Source: Tetracentron sinense
Taxonomy: Eukaryota; Streptophyta; Magnoliopsida; Trochodendrales; Trochodendraceae
Assembly (NCBI GenBank): GCA_015143295.1
Contig: CM026551.1
Coordinates: 16,975,827-17,039,826 of the forward strand
DNA: 64,000 nt
Direction of reading: 5' to 3'
Of this stretch, positions 34,217-48,400 are shown one piece after another. The translations under genes were made by a program, and so were the position numbers. The notes below the pieces were generated by a model, which was not told the DNA's origin, made no database searches, and worked only from the letters and a program-made list of their open reading frames with translations. Position 1 is the stretch's first letter, and every line of letters begins with the position of its first letter.

Positions 34217-35069
34217 TTTCACCATTTTCTATGAGACTTAAAATTCCTCATTTTGCCAAAGTCTAGTGAGAATTGTAATCCTGATAAATGAGAAGTAAAG
34301 AATAACATAAAATTTGATAATTTTCGAAAATTATCAATTTTTATATCTAATTCCTGCGAAAAGAGTTTAGGTAAAACTGATGTTAAAGGAGTTTTTAAAA
34401 TGAAGAATAAGAAAAATTGAAAACAATACCAGGAAGTGTGTTGTTGATATGTGCCCAAGATTGACATGGAAATAAAAGGAAGTAGTCCTTTGTGCCAACA
34501 ATATTTTCTCAAGCTTACTTCATTAAACTAATTGAGCATGCCAAACTAAGAGTGTAACGGAGAGGGGTTCAATGTCCTTTTTCCTAGTGGGAAGATGTTT
34601 TATTGGGACATACTTTTATGCAAAGACTTGGGATCTTCTCCACTGGAAAGGACACTGTCTGGGCCACATAGCACTGATCAACACTGGTGCTTGCACATAC
34701 CCCTTAATGCACTCTTTTTAAGGATGTGTAGGCGAACCAAGTTTTGGTTGGTGTGCACAACCTTGAAATGCGTGCATATGAACAAATGTTGCATCAGGAT
34801 GGAAAATGGGCGTTCTCCTCCCTAGTTGCTACTAGAGAAGATCCCATGTCTTATGCAAAACACTGCAATTTCTCTATGGTTCCGGCTTGACAATGATGAA
34901 ACATACTTCTTACCGGTCATATAGTGTAGTGTTTTTTTTAAAGCTCAAGTAAGATGAGCATTAACCTTAAAAATTAATGTTGATTAACTAAATATATTTA
35001 ATGTGGACATGTTAATCTGATGTGCTACATAGAGAATCTTATGTACCTACTAAAATAAACTTTAAATTA

Positions 35070-35507
35070 GGGTTCATTTGGTTAAGATTATAATCAATGT
35101 TTATTCGAGATTTAATTGTTTATGTGGATTATATCTTGAAAACAATATTTGGTTTGACTCATTATAAGCTATTATGTAATAATCAATTATGAAAATAATC
35201 AATGATTTTATAATCTCGATAAAGGTGATTATTGTGGAGCATAACCATTTATATGCTAAACAAAAAAAGATATGTGAAAATTATATCAAGCACCTAAATT
35301 TGCACCCAATTATAAGACTTAGAATATCCATTAAGCTTGAGAGATTCTTTATAAATATTTTTTTGAATGATCAAAATATCTTTTTTAAAATGACTAGATA
35401 ATCACTCATCAGTAAAGTGTCAACCAAACAGGATTACAACCATTAATACTTATTGAAAACAATACTTATCATCGCTTATGACTGCAATAATTTGAACCAA
35501 ACGGGCC
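35070..35507. mobile_element. MITE-like element with GTTTGGTT ends
   Basis: The left end GGGTTCATTTGGTTAAGATT and the reversed right end GGCCCGTTTGGTTCAAATT are weak inverted repeats typical of PIF/Harbinger- or hAT-type MITEs. The interior is AT-rich and non-coding. Confidence 0.4.
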
Positions 35508-36849
35508 TGTAGACTGTTCTACAGGTTTTCCCATCCTTATTCCTTATTCTCCTCCAATTCAAACAATGAATTGTGCATCAAAACATTATCATCGATCAAT
35601 ACATCTCTTCAACTAAAACAAAATGCTCTATGTAACTTTTTTTTGTGAAATGTTATTATATCATTAACACACACTAAACTCACACACCCAGCCATACCTA
35701 AGGTAGCCGCTAAGGTGTCATAATCCAAGCAACCACTCCAAAAGGGCCTGACTTAAGGAGGGTTGACTCGGAGTTAGAGTTTTAGCAATCGATCCATCAC
35801 TATTCAAGTTCAATCCGATTAGGTATACAGTAAATATGGATTTGATCTGAAATCCACCATATCCTAAAATTATTACTTTGAGTTCAAATCCAAATACTTA
35901 TTTAAGAAACAAATTCAATCCAAATTTGGTTCGATTAATGTAAATTTTATTAATTTTTTTAAATGATAAATATATATATATTTGAAAGGTATCTATTGTT
36001 GTAATTTGGGTAATACAAAATATTTGAATAAAATGAATAAAACATTAATTTATTTATTTTTTCTTATAGTCATTTAATGCTTTGGTGGTGGGAGATGTTT
36101 TCTTCCTGGGTGCCTTTAATGACACACTAATTAGTCACTAGTTTGACCGTTTTATAATCTCAACATCCTAATTAGATTTCAATATATTCCATGTATCTTC
36201 CATTTTTCTAAAAAAGAAGAGCACAAAGGATTTCTCTATTATTCAATTTTCCTGATTTTGAGATATTGTTATTTTTGTGAATTTGTTGGCTAAGCAACCA
36301 TATTTAGGTGTGCGACTTATAGTCGAGGTTCGGATTCTGTGAGCTTGTTGTGTCTTGGAGGCATCACGTCGGATACCATGTGCATCTTGAATGAGGGCAC
36401 AAATCGTCTTAAAGAGAGTGACTTTGTACGCGCCACAAATCACAGATGGTGTTGGACTTTCTGTATATTTTATTAGGCAAATTATTGCTTGCAAAAAAAT
36501 TCCCAAGATATTTGAAACAAGTTGTAGATTGCAGATCTCTTAAGTGTCGAGCAATATGCTCCTCATAGTAGGAATCCAAGAACATTAGAGCATCTCCAAT
36601 GGTTAAATTAGTTGTGCCAATTTCAAATTTGACACAACTACAGTGCCAAAATACCATATTTGGAGGATGTTACAATGATATGTACCAAATTGGTTGTGTC
36701 AATGCCATATATGAATTTTTGTGAGAAAAAAATGGTATAAAAAAAATATTCGTTAGAGGGTAAAATACCCATTTCCAAAAAGTGGAGCCAAATGTTTTGT
36801 TCCAAATGCTATAATTTGGCAATAAACAAGAAATACAACACCATTTGAC

Positions 36850-37010
36850 ACTTGGACCAACCGTAAACTCGAAGGTCTCGAGTTCGACTCCCTGACTCTC
36901 CTCACTAATGATTGTATTGGGTGGGAGTATTCTTTGTGTAGTAGCCTGTGGGATTAGTGTGAGTTTTCAAGGCTCAGGATATCCACGGTTATCAAAGAAA
37001 AAAAAAAAAA
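36850..37010 (+). mobile_element. SINE-like element with poly(A)
   Basis: It contains a B-box-like GAGTTCGACTCCC near the start, the phrase CAGGATATCCACGGTTATC near the end, and a 14-A tail. The 3' part matches the SINE-like copies at 61.3-61.7 kb (ATATCCACGTTTA then A-run). The 5' end and target duplication are not defined. Confidence 0.55.
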
Positions 37011-39166
37011 CTTTGAATTAACTATGACGATGTTGCTATAAGTATATGGAAGTGATTAGGAACCATCAATAGTAGCCTAACAGTTGGATTGATCATCTAA
37101 AGGCATTATGTATGCATAATAACACTTTAAATGATAGTAAATGACGTCAAAGTCAATGACAATTGCTGTAACACGTGGTTTCACGAATATTTGAAATTTA
37201 AGCCACCTGGAGCCATGAAAGATTAATAGTGTGGAAAACAGGTAAGTGATGTTATAGTCAATAAGCCATGACAGTGCGGCCAAAAGATGATGTTATGGTC
37301 AATGGTGTTTGTACATACTATCCTAATATTCTCCGCCGACCTTTTATGTCATCTTCAAAACTCAACGTGATCATCACGAGCACGGTATTGTTGACCTGAA
37401 TCATCGCGTCAACCCAATGTTAGTTGGTTGGTCGGTTTGCTTTGTTTGCGTTTCATACTTTACCATTCTAAAATAAACCTGATTTACAAAGAATAGGATG
37501 AGATAATTCATTTTTCAGTTTACTTAAGTTAATTATCAAAAAAAAATAAAATTCGTTTAAGTTCTTTAATTTGGTTCCCTACTTAAACATGTAAAGCAAA
37601 TATATATATATATATAAACATCTAAATAATATACAAATACTTAATTGAAAAATCATAAAAAAAATTATTTTTTTATGAACGTTTTGTGAACTTAAAATAT
37701 AAATTTGTCGAAGTTAAAGAAAAATATCAATGAATTTAAATAAAAAATTTGATAAATTAAGATTATTTTAAAACCACTATGTAATTCGTTCAATTTCATA
37801 AACCAATCTGAACCGAATCACAAACTAATTCGAGTTCACTCGGTTCACAATTTGCTATAACATGTAGCGAACTTGATAACCATGCTCAACCTGCCTTCAC
37901 ACACTCCCTTTCAGTTCAAATAGCCATAGCCATGGTAATGGATTATCTTTAATGAGAGGGTTTGTCGAGTTTGACCGGAGAGGATCATTGATGAGAGAGG
38001 CTAATGGGTCTTTGCAATAATGAGATTGCTGTGACAAAAGATCCTTTCCAAAGTCCTCTCCTAATACCGATCACAACTCGTGCAATCAAAGAGGGGTTAC
38101 CGTGTATGGCCGAGAAGGTTTCTTGATGAGAGAGAGTGGCTGTTGCGTTTTTGCAGGATAGGGTTGCCGAGACGGAAGTAGGGTTTTTTTGTCATTTAAT
38201 TAATTTTTATATTTCTTTAAAACATTTAGATATTTATTTATTACTTAGTTGTATTCATCAATAAGTGGAGTGCGCCTAACACAGCCCTAAAATTATAGTT
38301 TCACTGTCACTTTTCAGTTTGCAATTGGACGGTTGGAAGAGTTTGGAGGAGGACCGTTTTCCATTATTTTATGTTAAGTTTAATTATTTGAATGATAGGA
38401 CATGTGATGGGACTTAACTAGACAAAATATAGCGGTCGACGATATAAAGACTTCCATGAAAGAGAGGTGTTTGTTTTTGGTCACTTTAATAACGCTAGCT
38501 GGTCCCACGACGGTCCATTTGCCAATCAAGCTAAAGCCCAATTCATCTACGAAATCTCTAATATGATATCGTGCAAGCATGAAGCATTTAAAACTAAAAG
38601 TGGAATGTTAGGCATAGATGGAAAGATTTTCTTACTCTCGTCTAATCGTGGACCTTACACAAAAACAATTGTTTTTTGTTTGACAAAAAGTTAATTGCTT
38701 AGGAGAAATGTTATTTTTCTTAACGTGTTGAGATGTTTTACTCATTGTGAGAGTTGAGAAATTTTTTTTTAAAAATTATGCGGATACACTCCTCCTATTT
38801 TACCTATAATATAACACATAAAAGCCAGAGTTTAAGTGTTTGTTATATAATGGCTATCGACAAACCCTTTGCACATGAATGAGTATCGAGCCGAACTTTT
38901 ATTGAGTGGAACAAAGTATTCAAGCTTGGCTCGACTTGTTTATAAACGAGCAACACCTAGCTTGAGCCGAACACTATCCAAGTTCGAGCTTTTAAAGAGC
39001 ATAATTAAAATGTGACTACTTTAAAAATTTACATATAACATATGATATGTTTAGAAAATAACCATTTAATAAGATAAAATCATTTAAATTCATCACCTTA
39101 AACTATAACTTTTACGCGAAGTAATCTTGCATAAGTACACACTACACAACAAGACACACTCCACCT

Positions 39167-39805
39167 GAGGGGCAGAGCCAGGAATTTTTCATTGGGGGCC
39201 AAAATACATGTATAAAAATCTAATTGATTTTAGGGTATGGAACTTGGGGGTTTGGGGGCATACAGCCTAATTATTATTTATTTTTTTTTGTAATTTTTAT
39301 ATTTTGAGAATTTTTTTTCAGTAATGTCCTTGAGGGTCGGCACATATCCCTATTGATGATACTCCTTAATTGTGGTTTAAGATTCACCCACCTATGCTTG
39401 GTTTTTTAAAAAATATCAATTTTTTTTCAAACCTTAGTTAAAATTCACGAACTCCTAAGTTTAAAAATAATTTAATATTTTTTCTAATAACCAAGTAGGT
39501 TCAACCCTAAGAGTGGGTAAATTTTAACCATAGTTAAGAGGTATCAATAGGGACATGTGGCAACTTAAAGGGCATAATTGAGTTTCATTGGGGGCTCACT
39601 ATATACATGACAACAATATTGGGGGGACACTATATATGTAAGACAATTTTTATTTTTTATTTTCTTTTGGGGGGGGGGGGGCAATATATTAAAAATAGAT
39701 AAATAAAAATTGAGGGGCCCACTATTTCATACCAAAAGAAAAAGAAATAAGGATTTACAAAAATTTTGGAGGGGCCAAGCCCCCCCCCCCGTGGCGGCCG
39801 CCACC
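39167..39805. mobile_element. hAT-like non-autonomous element, second copy
   Basis: The left end GAGGGGCAGAGCCAGGA corresponds to the element at 8936-9244. The right part contains GAGGGGCCAAGCC followed by a C-run, the expected reverse end. The interior holds degenerate units of the 98-bp repeat (39380-39570) and GGGGGC/CCCACT segments. The right boundary is approximate. Confidence 0.5.
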
Positions 39806-40449
39806 CTCTTGCGCCAATAGTAGGGTGTGGCCTCTCTTAATAGAAAGGTCTTTGGGATCCATTCCCCCTCATGAAAAGTAGCAACTGTTGCAATCCCCGC
39901 ACTAGACGGTCTCAATCGATAAGTCCAATTAATGCTCATCTCTTGCTCCGGTCAAAGGCCAATCATCGAGGGATAGTCAATTCGAGAAGAAAACTTTCTA
40001 ATGATAGAGCCATGAACCTTGCGTGGGCTTGGCCTCCCCCGATAACATGAAATGGATCTCCCCACGCCAAAAAGAATCTCCTATGATTGCTATTCCTCTA
40101 ACAAGTGTTCCTCTCGTCTTAAGAGTCTTTCACTAAAGCTAACCACTAACCTTAGATATCCTATAGCAAGAAAAAAAGAAAAAAAGGCACACAACAAACC
40201 TAAAAGCTGAATATCACCGATCTTAAAGATCATCTCTAATCATGAGTCTTGTCACTTAAAATAGTATATATTTTTATTTTTATCATTGAGGTATGTTAAT
40301 TATGTACTTAACTTGAATATGTTAATAATTTAAAAATATTGTGAATATGCATGTGTATATATAATCGGGTCAAGCTTAAAATGAGTCTAGTAGAGATGCG
40401 TTCAGTTTTGACTCATTAACTAATTGAGTTCGAAAATCAAGTTCGAGGT
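39806..40449. other. Intergenic with dispersed repeat fragments
   Basis: 39806-39945 belongs to the same repeat group as 31531-31690. 40360-40449 is AGCTCGAG-type repeat that resumes at 42101, on the far side of the solo LTR. No gene. Confidence 0.35.
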
Positions 40450-42100
40450 TGTTGCCCAAGTATTGGACCCTAGAGGGGAGGGGAGGGGGAATAGGGTCTT
40501 AGCAAATTCAAATTTCATCATAATCCCTTAAGCGAAATTTCAATTAAATTAATTCAAATGGAATGAAAATTTGAAAATCTAACAATTCTAAGATTAATGC
40601 AACAATAAAATAAATAGAAAGAAAAAAAACACAAGATATGTTATTGAAATTCAGTCTTCTCGCCTATGTCCCCACCTTAAGCTTTCTCACTCAATGATTC
40701 AACACGATACACTATCGCACGATCTTCTTATCGGTGAAGATCAAACCTTACACTTGTAAGAGAATCTCCTCTCTTGACTTGTCATGATCTTATTCCGGGT
40801 GAAAATCAAACCTTACAATAAAACTCTCACTTCATGGACAATAATCCACCAATTCTTGATTTCAAGCATGCTTTGTAGAATAGTGATTTACACTCAGAAA
40901 TTATTCCTTACACGAGCTAAATGATATTTTTAAAGCTCACCGAAAATTTCTCAAAAATTGAAGTTGAATAGCTCAATATTTACTATTTTGGGATTCTAGG
41001 GTTTTTACTCAAATAATAAATCAATGAATGATTGAGTGAGTAAATAATGATATGAGTGATAAAAGTTCTTGTTTTAGTTTATAAATCATTTCATTTTATA
41101 GTCCAATAAGTTTTATGACCGTTGGAGTAACATTTAATTCAAAACTAGCCGTTAGACCTTAAAAACTCTATCCCAACAGAATTAGTCAACTGGTTTTTGG
41201 GCCTCCACAAATCAGTCGACTGATTTTCAGTCAGTCAAGTCCAGTAGCTTCTGGACCAAAATCAGTCGAGTGCTTTTGAACCCCATTGAGAATCGGTCGA
41301 CTGGTTTTAGAATTAGTCTACTGGTTTTGAGAATTAGTAAACTGATTTTATGTTTTTTACAAAAAACTTCTCTTTAACCAACCTAGATGTTATGTATGAT
41401 TTGATTGGTCAACCTCCTTATCTTTATCAATATTATTATCATCTAAAATGATGTTCGAGAACCTTAGAATGATATGCAATTATGTTCTAAAGGCGCATAT
41501 GAGAATCCGCATATGAGAATTAGTTGACTGGTTTTGAAAACTTGTCAATAAAACTCCTTTTTATTTAACCTTTATGATATGAATGATTTGGCAAGTCATT
41601 ATGTTTACTAAATCAAGGTTTTACCCATTCAAATTGATATTTTAGATCTTTAGAATGATATGCAAAATTGGTCTTAAAGAACCTACGGTTAGTATAAGTT
41701 ATGAGCTTTCAAACATCAAACTTTGATGACTTTTTACAAAAGTCCTAAACAATTTTAAACTAAAATAGAAAACATCAAACATTCTAAGAGAGTCTTCAAC
41801 AAACTTGATCTTGATTAGACTTCATCGATTTCATCTTCATGATCAATCTTAGTCTTCATATTCATATTAAAACTTGGTATGATCTTCATTGTTCCAATAA
41901 CTTGTTTATGACTTGATAATGAACCCCCTTTAGGTTTAATATCATTTTCATGCTTTTGTCTTGAATGATTTACTAATGTTCTTGGTAGACTGATTTTCAC
42001 ATAAACTCAACCAAGATATTAGTAACACAAAAAACATTATATTATTGTGTTATCATCAAAATTATTAAAAAAACATAAGATTGTAACTTATAAGTTAACA
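40450..42100 (-). mobile_element. Solo LTR, about 1.65 kb, minus orientation
   Basis: On the minus strand it starts TGTTAACTTATAAG, soon followed by TTTTGATGATAACAC, and ends near CCTATTCCCCC and TTGGGCAACA, a typical plan for long Copia LTRs. The flanking 5-mers are GAGGT and GATGT, a target duplication with one change, and the AGCTCGAG-type repeat continues across the insertion. A minus-strand TATA box (GGACTATAAAATG) lies near 41093-41102. The GTCGAC-type motif array (41183-41345) lies upstream of it in U3. Confidence 0.75.
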
Positions 42101-42458
42101 GATGTTAGCTTGTTTACTAAATAAATGATCAAGCTCAAGCTTTTAACGAGCCGATCTCGAGTTATAACCCTACAACAAGGAGAGTGAGAGCAGGGAAATA
42201 CGAGTATGATTAGCATTACTCAAACTAAAAAGTAGAAATCCTTCTGAATGTTCTTTGTATTGAGTACTGAGAACCGCCAAAAAGCAAGTCATCGACGAAA
42301 TCTCTGATATTGTGCTAAGTACCGAAAACGTGGAAAACCCTTCTCCGTGTTTTCTTCTCTACAATACTGAGAAGGGAGAACCGCCGTAGAAAACTCAAGA
42401 GCTTTGCTCAAATATTAGTGAAAAAGCATGAAACATTGAAACCCTAATTCTGACGAAA

Positions 42459-45400
42459 ATGGCTTCTCTGGTTTTCTCTCCGCTTTCGTCTTCTTCTTCA
42501 GCTCTGGTTTCTCGCTCCTCTGTTAGATGTGGAAGTTTCGTTTCGAACGAATCTCGTTGTCGAATCTCTGCTCGAAACGGAGTGGTTAGTATTCCTTCTA
42601 CTTGATGTTCTTGATAGAAGCGTTCATTTACAGATTCTATTTTTTTTATTTGATTTCAGATTCTCTCATTTCCAGACGTGCTTTAGATCTTGAAATCGAT
42701 TCTGATATTGAAATTCGCTGAATATATGATTAATTGAAAAGAGTAAAGGAAGGAAGCTTTTTGGATCTCATCTGAATTTCAAAACCAATTTGTAATTTCA
42801 CGTTTGCCGTAAGGTTTAGAATTTTGGGAGCTAGACAATTTCAATGGCTTCTCGAAGCTATTAGAATTATACATGGTTTGAAAACTCGGCCGGACACCCT
42901 CGAGTCGACTGAATTTTGAGTCGAGTAGCCTCAAAACTAAAAGAAGACACATTTGCCGAGTTATTCGGGTGATTCGGTCGAGTGGAGCTGAGTTTTTTGA
43001 TTCATCAGACTAGGTCGAGTCACATAAGAATATTTTTTCATTTTCTTAAACCTAAACTTGAAAGTCGCACTGATTTTGCATCATATTTTATGGGGTCTAC
43101 ATAAACAACCTCCTATGGGTTTTGTTAAACTTGCAGTTTACTTTGAGTTCTTTTAACTCAGGTTTTTAAAGTTATTATTTTTATTCCGAGTTAGACTTTT
43201 TTTCAAGTTTTACGAGTTACTCGACCCGGCTAAGTTTTGAACCATGGAATTATATTTTTAATTGGTATTGATATGGATGTTCCTTTTCAAGAGGTGTGAC
43301 ATGGTGGAGCCGTTGAAGTTTGAGAATGGAAAGCCGGGCATTCCGGTCTTTAGCGAACGACTTGTGCCCAGTTTCTTGGCTTCTAAACACCTAGAAAATA
43401 CAGTTAAAAATAATACCAGGCTGCGAATATTCTCCGGCACTGCAAATCCTGCACTTTCTCAGGTAAATACTCTCGGATTAATGTTTTTAATAGAGCAAAA
43501 GTGGAAGATAATACTCATTCTATCTCCTTTTCTCACTGTGTGGGTTATTTGCATATGGGAAACTAGTTCTTACCATACCTTAACAGGCTTTTGTTTTGGG
43601 AGTTTCTGGGGATATACAATATATGCCTATATTTTTCGTTAATAGTGCTAAAATATGATCGGGTACTCGAAATCCTCGCTGCCTTACCTGAACTTTATCA
43701 GGACTCAGCTCAAGCTGAAGGGTTTGTTGATCTATGAAATCTAAAAAGTCGATCAAGTGCTTGAGATAAAAACTCAATTGGGTACCCTGGAACTTGCATG
43801 TTTCCAATTGATTGCATGAAATGTCCAAAAACTCAGGTTATACAATGAGCTATTTAAATACATAAAACTTATCTAGACTTTAACAGAACTCTCCGAGTTG
43901 ATTGGTGCTCCATTCCTCTTTGATATCAAATCAAATGATGACATTTAGCACCATTTTGATTTTCTTAGAACCTTGTGGGGTTTGGCCTTGAGCCTGTAGC
44001 TCAATTGGTTGACATTCTGCACTGCAAGTTTGCAACCATGAGGTTGTTGAGCATGCTATGAAAGCATGTTTTTGGATCTTAGCCATCACATGGATATCCA
44101 AAATCCAAAGATGTGACATTTTGGATCTCCAACCTAAGTTTTATTTCATGAAATCCTGTTGCTTGAAGCTCCCTTGCAGATGCGCTCCAATCCGTGTTTG
44201 AATTCAATCCTAAATCGTCCAAGTGAGTGCTTCTGTTTGAGACTCTTTGCCTTGGGATTGGTTCAAAGTTTATTTGGAGAGCCAACACCCATTAGAATAA
44301 GGACCCATTTACTGCTTTGTTTGAGTCAGGCTATGTCCTTGGTTCACATTATGCAAAATTCAAGGAAAGTTGATGCCCTTTGGAGAAATTACCATAAATA
44401 CCCATATATGCTAATTGCTAAGGGTTCTCTAATAAACACTTTTAACTATCTTGTGGTTGACGTGGCTACCGGGACTAAATTATATGAGATGGTAGTGACC
44501 TACTCAACTCTGTAAGGGGTATCTGGTGCTGAAAGCAACTTTCCCTATTGCTAGTCTTATGGGCATGCTAAAGCTCCTGCTGTCTATGATGTGTTTGCAC
44601 ACTTATAATGTTGCTTTGGCATCTTGAGATATGTATTTCTATAACTATAGTTCTTTGCTGATCTGTGAGATATGATTATATGAAACTGGGTAGTTGTTCT
44701 CATCCCATGTTGGAAGAATTTTTTAAGTGTTCTCAAGCTTAACTTTGATGTGTGATAGCTTGATAATTTGTGGCCAACCAGAATTGGTCCATTAGGTTTC
44801 TTTTGGTGTGGAGTGGATTTAGCGCTAGAGGGCTCAAGGATGTGTTTGTCTCTTTGGTCTTGGCTTGGAGCTTCTTTTGTGTTTTTAGAGGCAACAATCT
44901 TTGGAAGAGTTTCCCCTTTTTCATTTGTTGGGTTCTTTGGAAGGAGTGCAATAGAACAATCTTTGAGGATGTTAGTATGTCCATCCTGAAGATCTGCATG
45001 GATGCCATGGACATAAGCGGGCTCTTGATAAAATGGGTTTCCATTTGAATGAACTGATAGGGACTAAGCAGGATGATTTTGAGCGGAATTAGTATTAGAT
45101 TATTTTGTAAGTGAAATATTGATTGGCACATTTTTCTACTAATGTTTTCTTGGATGGGGAATTCTCTTCTCTATCTATTGTATATCTCCCAACTATATCC
45201 TTATAATGTAATCTTTTCAGTTATAAAAATAAGGAGTTTCATCAGATCTACCAAGAAGATCATTACGAGTCTCATCATGTTTAATAACACAAATAATGCT
45301 GAAGAGAGACCCTGTTGAATGGCTAAAGTATTTCTGTTCATTTTGGGTCAATTATTGGTGGAGAAGACTCCTCAAGCACAATCGCTTGGGTATTCAGGAA

Positions 45401-48400
45401 GTTCTTGACCATAGGCATTTTGTCATTTATTAGATAGAGCTTCCCTTGATTTAGTTTGATAATTTGACATTTATTCAATCTATAACTAATTGTGGATTGG
45501 TTGCACATACTTGTGTATAGGAGACTCGACACCCAAGTTTTCTTTTGTTTTCTCTGATTAAAAACTGATATCATTAAGCAAATTTGATTTTGTTTATATT
45601 CATTTATTTAAACTTTAAAATGCTTGGCAATTGCATATGCTTTCGGAATATTTTTTAAATTACCTTTTTTTTGTTCCTTAAATCTTTCACGACATTTGAA
45701 ACATTGTATATTATTATTGCTGTGGCATTGTTGTTTACCCCCAGGAAATTGCATGCTACATGGGCCTGGATCTTGGAAAGATCAAGATAAAGCGGTTTGC
45801 TGATGGCGAGATTTATGTTCAGTTGCAAGAGAGTGTTAGAGGATGTGATGTATATTTAGTGCAACCCACATGCCCTCCAGCAAATGAGAATCTAATGGAG
45901 CTTTTGATAATGATAGATGCTTGTCGGAGAGCATCGGCCAAAACTATTACTGCAGTGATTCCATATTTTGGATATGCTAGAGCAGATAGAAAGGTAATTC
46001 TTTTTTCATAAGTCCAATAAGATGAACTTATCTCGGAAAAATGTATAGTTTATCAAATCTAGACATTACAGATTACAAACAGAATTAAGGACATGTGGCA
46101 CTCTTGCATGGGATGTGTACCTACCTATGAGATCTCCTGGGTCAAAACATCAACGCAATTGGATGTGTAACCATTCAGTCCCTCGACTTCTTTGTCTCCC
46201 TTCACCTTGTTCTTTTATTTTTTTCTATTTAAAAATGTGGTAGATTGGTGGTCACAGTCATCCTTTCGTGTTGTCTTTTAACCATGGAGATGTCACTACG
46301 TTCATTACTTAACACTCAGGTCCTTAATTTACAATTTATGAATCCATTATTTATGACTTTGGAGTTGCCCACTTCTTTTGATTGATGCCACTAATTGTCT
46401 TACTGAAGTAATAAAGCAACTAAAGTAGTGCATGCTTCAGGCATCTATACTTTTATCATATGTTTATGCTTTTGAACTTTTCTATCCTAGTTTGATATTT
46501 TAATAGGTTGCTAGGAATTTGTTAATAATAAAAGCCACCTCCACTACTCCGTGATTTCAGACTCAAGGGCGTGAGTCCATTGCAGCCAAACTTGTTGCAA
46601 ACCTGATTACTGAAGCAGGTGCAAACCGTGTTCTTTCCTGTGATCTTCATTCTGGGCAGTCCATGGGATACTTTGATATTCCGGTGGATCATGTTTATGG
46701 TCAGGTAATTAGCCCATACTATTGCTGTTCCAATTCTTTTGTTTCATACCAAAGGTCCCAAGTGCTATATTGGTTTTATACTATTCCATTAATTTTAGGA
46801 TCTTTAATAAGGCTTTTTTAAAAACCTTTTTCATATAACAAAAGTTTAAATAATTAAATATGACTGATTAGTGAATTATTTTTTTTTTTATGCGCCACTA
46901 GCCCGTGATTCTAGATTATCTTGCCAGCAAGACAATTTGTTTTGATGATTTGGTCGTTGTCTCACCGGATGTCGGCGGAGTTGCTAGGGCACGTGCTTTT
47001 GCCAAAAAATTATCCGACGCACCTTTGGCTATTGTGGATAAAAGGCGTCATGGACACAATGTTGCTGAGGTAAAATCTGCTTGAACGGTTGTGACAAAGT
47101 TCCATGAAATTTGATTGACAACTTAGATGTGTATTTGCCTTAGAGTTCATGTTGACTTTATTTAACAGTTTTATCAAGTAAAAATATAGGTTTAGTTTTC
47201 GATGAATTCTTGGATACTTATTAGATAGATGTTAGGGGACAGTCTACAAATGACACTGCAGTACAAGTGGCATACATACAGGGGCGGGATCCTCCATTTG
47301 ACACAAAAATCACTTAACCCGATGATACTAACCGCTTGTTTAACTTCAAATTTTAATAGAGGCATACTTTGCTATCTTTTATAAAGGAGCAAGCTATACC
47401 TCTAACCAGGGTGAAGTATGATCTTTATTTCATTCATGATTGTTTTTGTTCATCATTTTGAACCTCTAAATTTTAAATTCTAGGTTTTTGTCCTACAGTA
47501 GGTGGTTAGTGCTGTTCAGTTGTGCTTGTCTACTTCTTGTAGGTGTGACCATTCCATTGATTACTCAACCAACGGTTTTTGTATAATTGATCTAAAGCAT
47601 ATGTTCTCTTCATCTAGGAATCTACCTCTAACTCCTTTTATGCATCAATGCATCCGTTGGATTTTATGTGCAGGTCCATTAGCTTCTGCCCTCATACCTT
47701 GTCAGGGCATCTCTCTTTTTTGCAGTGTCATGGTTATCCACATAATCATCATCTTCCAAGAACTATCCAAAATTAATTTCCTGAGAAATGTTCCATCTTT
47801 CCTTTGGATGCTATTTTCTGTTTCTTCTGTAGTTTTGCCATTGTCATCTAGTACTTAAATGGTTGCTATTTGCCTTAGAAAAAGTTAAATTCCATAGCTT
47901 CGATGTGGTTTATCATTTTGAAAGCCACTAAGAATATGTACTAGAAGTCATTTGTAAGATGCTAGTTTCAGTATACATAAGCTGAAGAAAATCCAACAGG
48001 TCCTGTAATTAGTTGTAGATTGGAAGTCGCCAAAAAGGGTGGATGGATTAGGAGTAGAAATAAATACATGAATAGGGCTATGTTTTTCCATGGAGCTTTC
48101 TAGTAGGGAGATATATTGTGACGTCTCAAAATCCCATCTTGGTCAAATAGGACTTTGGACCCGTGACACTGCATTCCTTATCCATTACCATACATATAAG
48201 GCATACTAAATGTGCAACTGAAAATTTATTCATTAACATAATTCCTTAAATTAGAATAACATCAAAATCCGATGATATAATGACCAATCTAGACATAATA
48301 ATCCGATCACCCATTGTGATCTCAAGTACAAGATTTAAAACCTAAGCAATATCTTTAATTGTCTTATTACATTCCTTTCAACCAAATTAAAAAAAAAACT

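Larger units (their letters stand above)
34217..39166. other. Long intergenic stretch, no supported gene
   Basis: AT-rich DNA with a MITE-like element (35070-35507), a SINE-like copy (36850-37010), a single MITE end GAGCATCTCCAATGG near 36588, (TA)n near 37599-37615 and an AGCTCGAG-type repeat at 38880-39000. Frames around 36243-36657 and 38380-38694 are open for 60-90 codons but show no recognisable protein and no splice logic. Confidence 0.35.

Noticed and set aside
36243..36657. Minus-strand frames of 82-87 codons
   Set aside because: No recognisable protein; they overlap a MITE-like end and lack splice or promoter logic.
38380..38694. Opposed open frames of 66-75 codons
   Set aside because: Mutually overlapping, no homology, no gene context.
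43987..44060. Possible tRNA gene (TGTAGCTCAATTGG box)
   Set aside because: Only an A-box-like stretch is present; no cloverleaf or proper B box. At most a SINE-like fragment.
47502..47858. 118-codon hydrophobic frame in PRS intron 5
   Set aside because: T-rich intron DNA gives Phe/Leu/Ser-rich frames; no start or splice evidence and not a known family.
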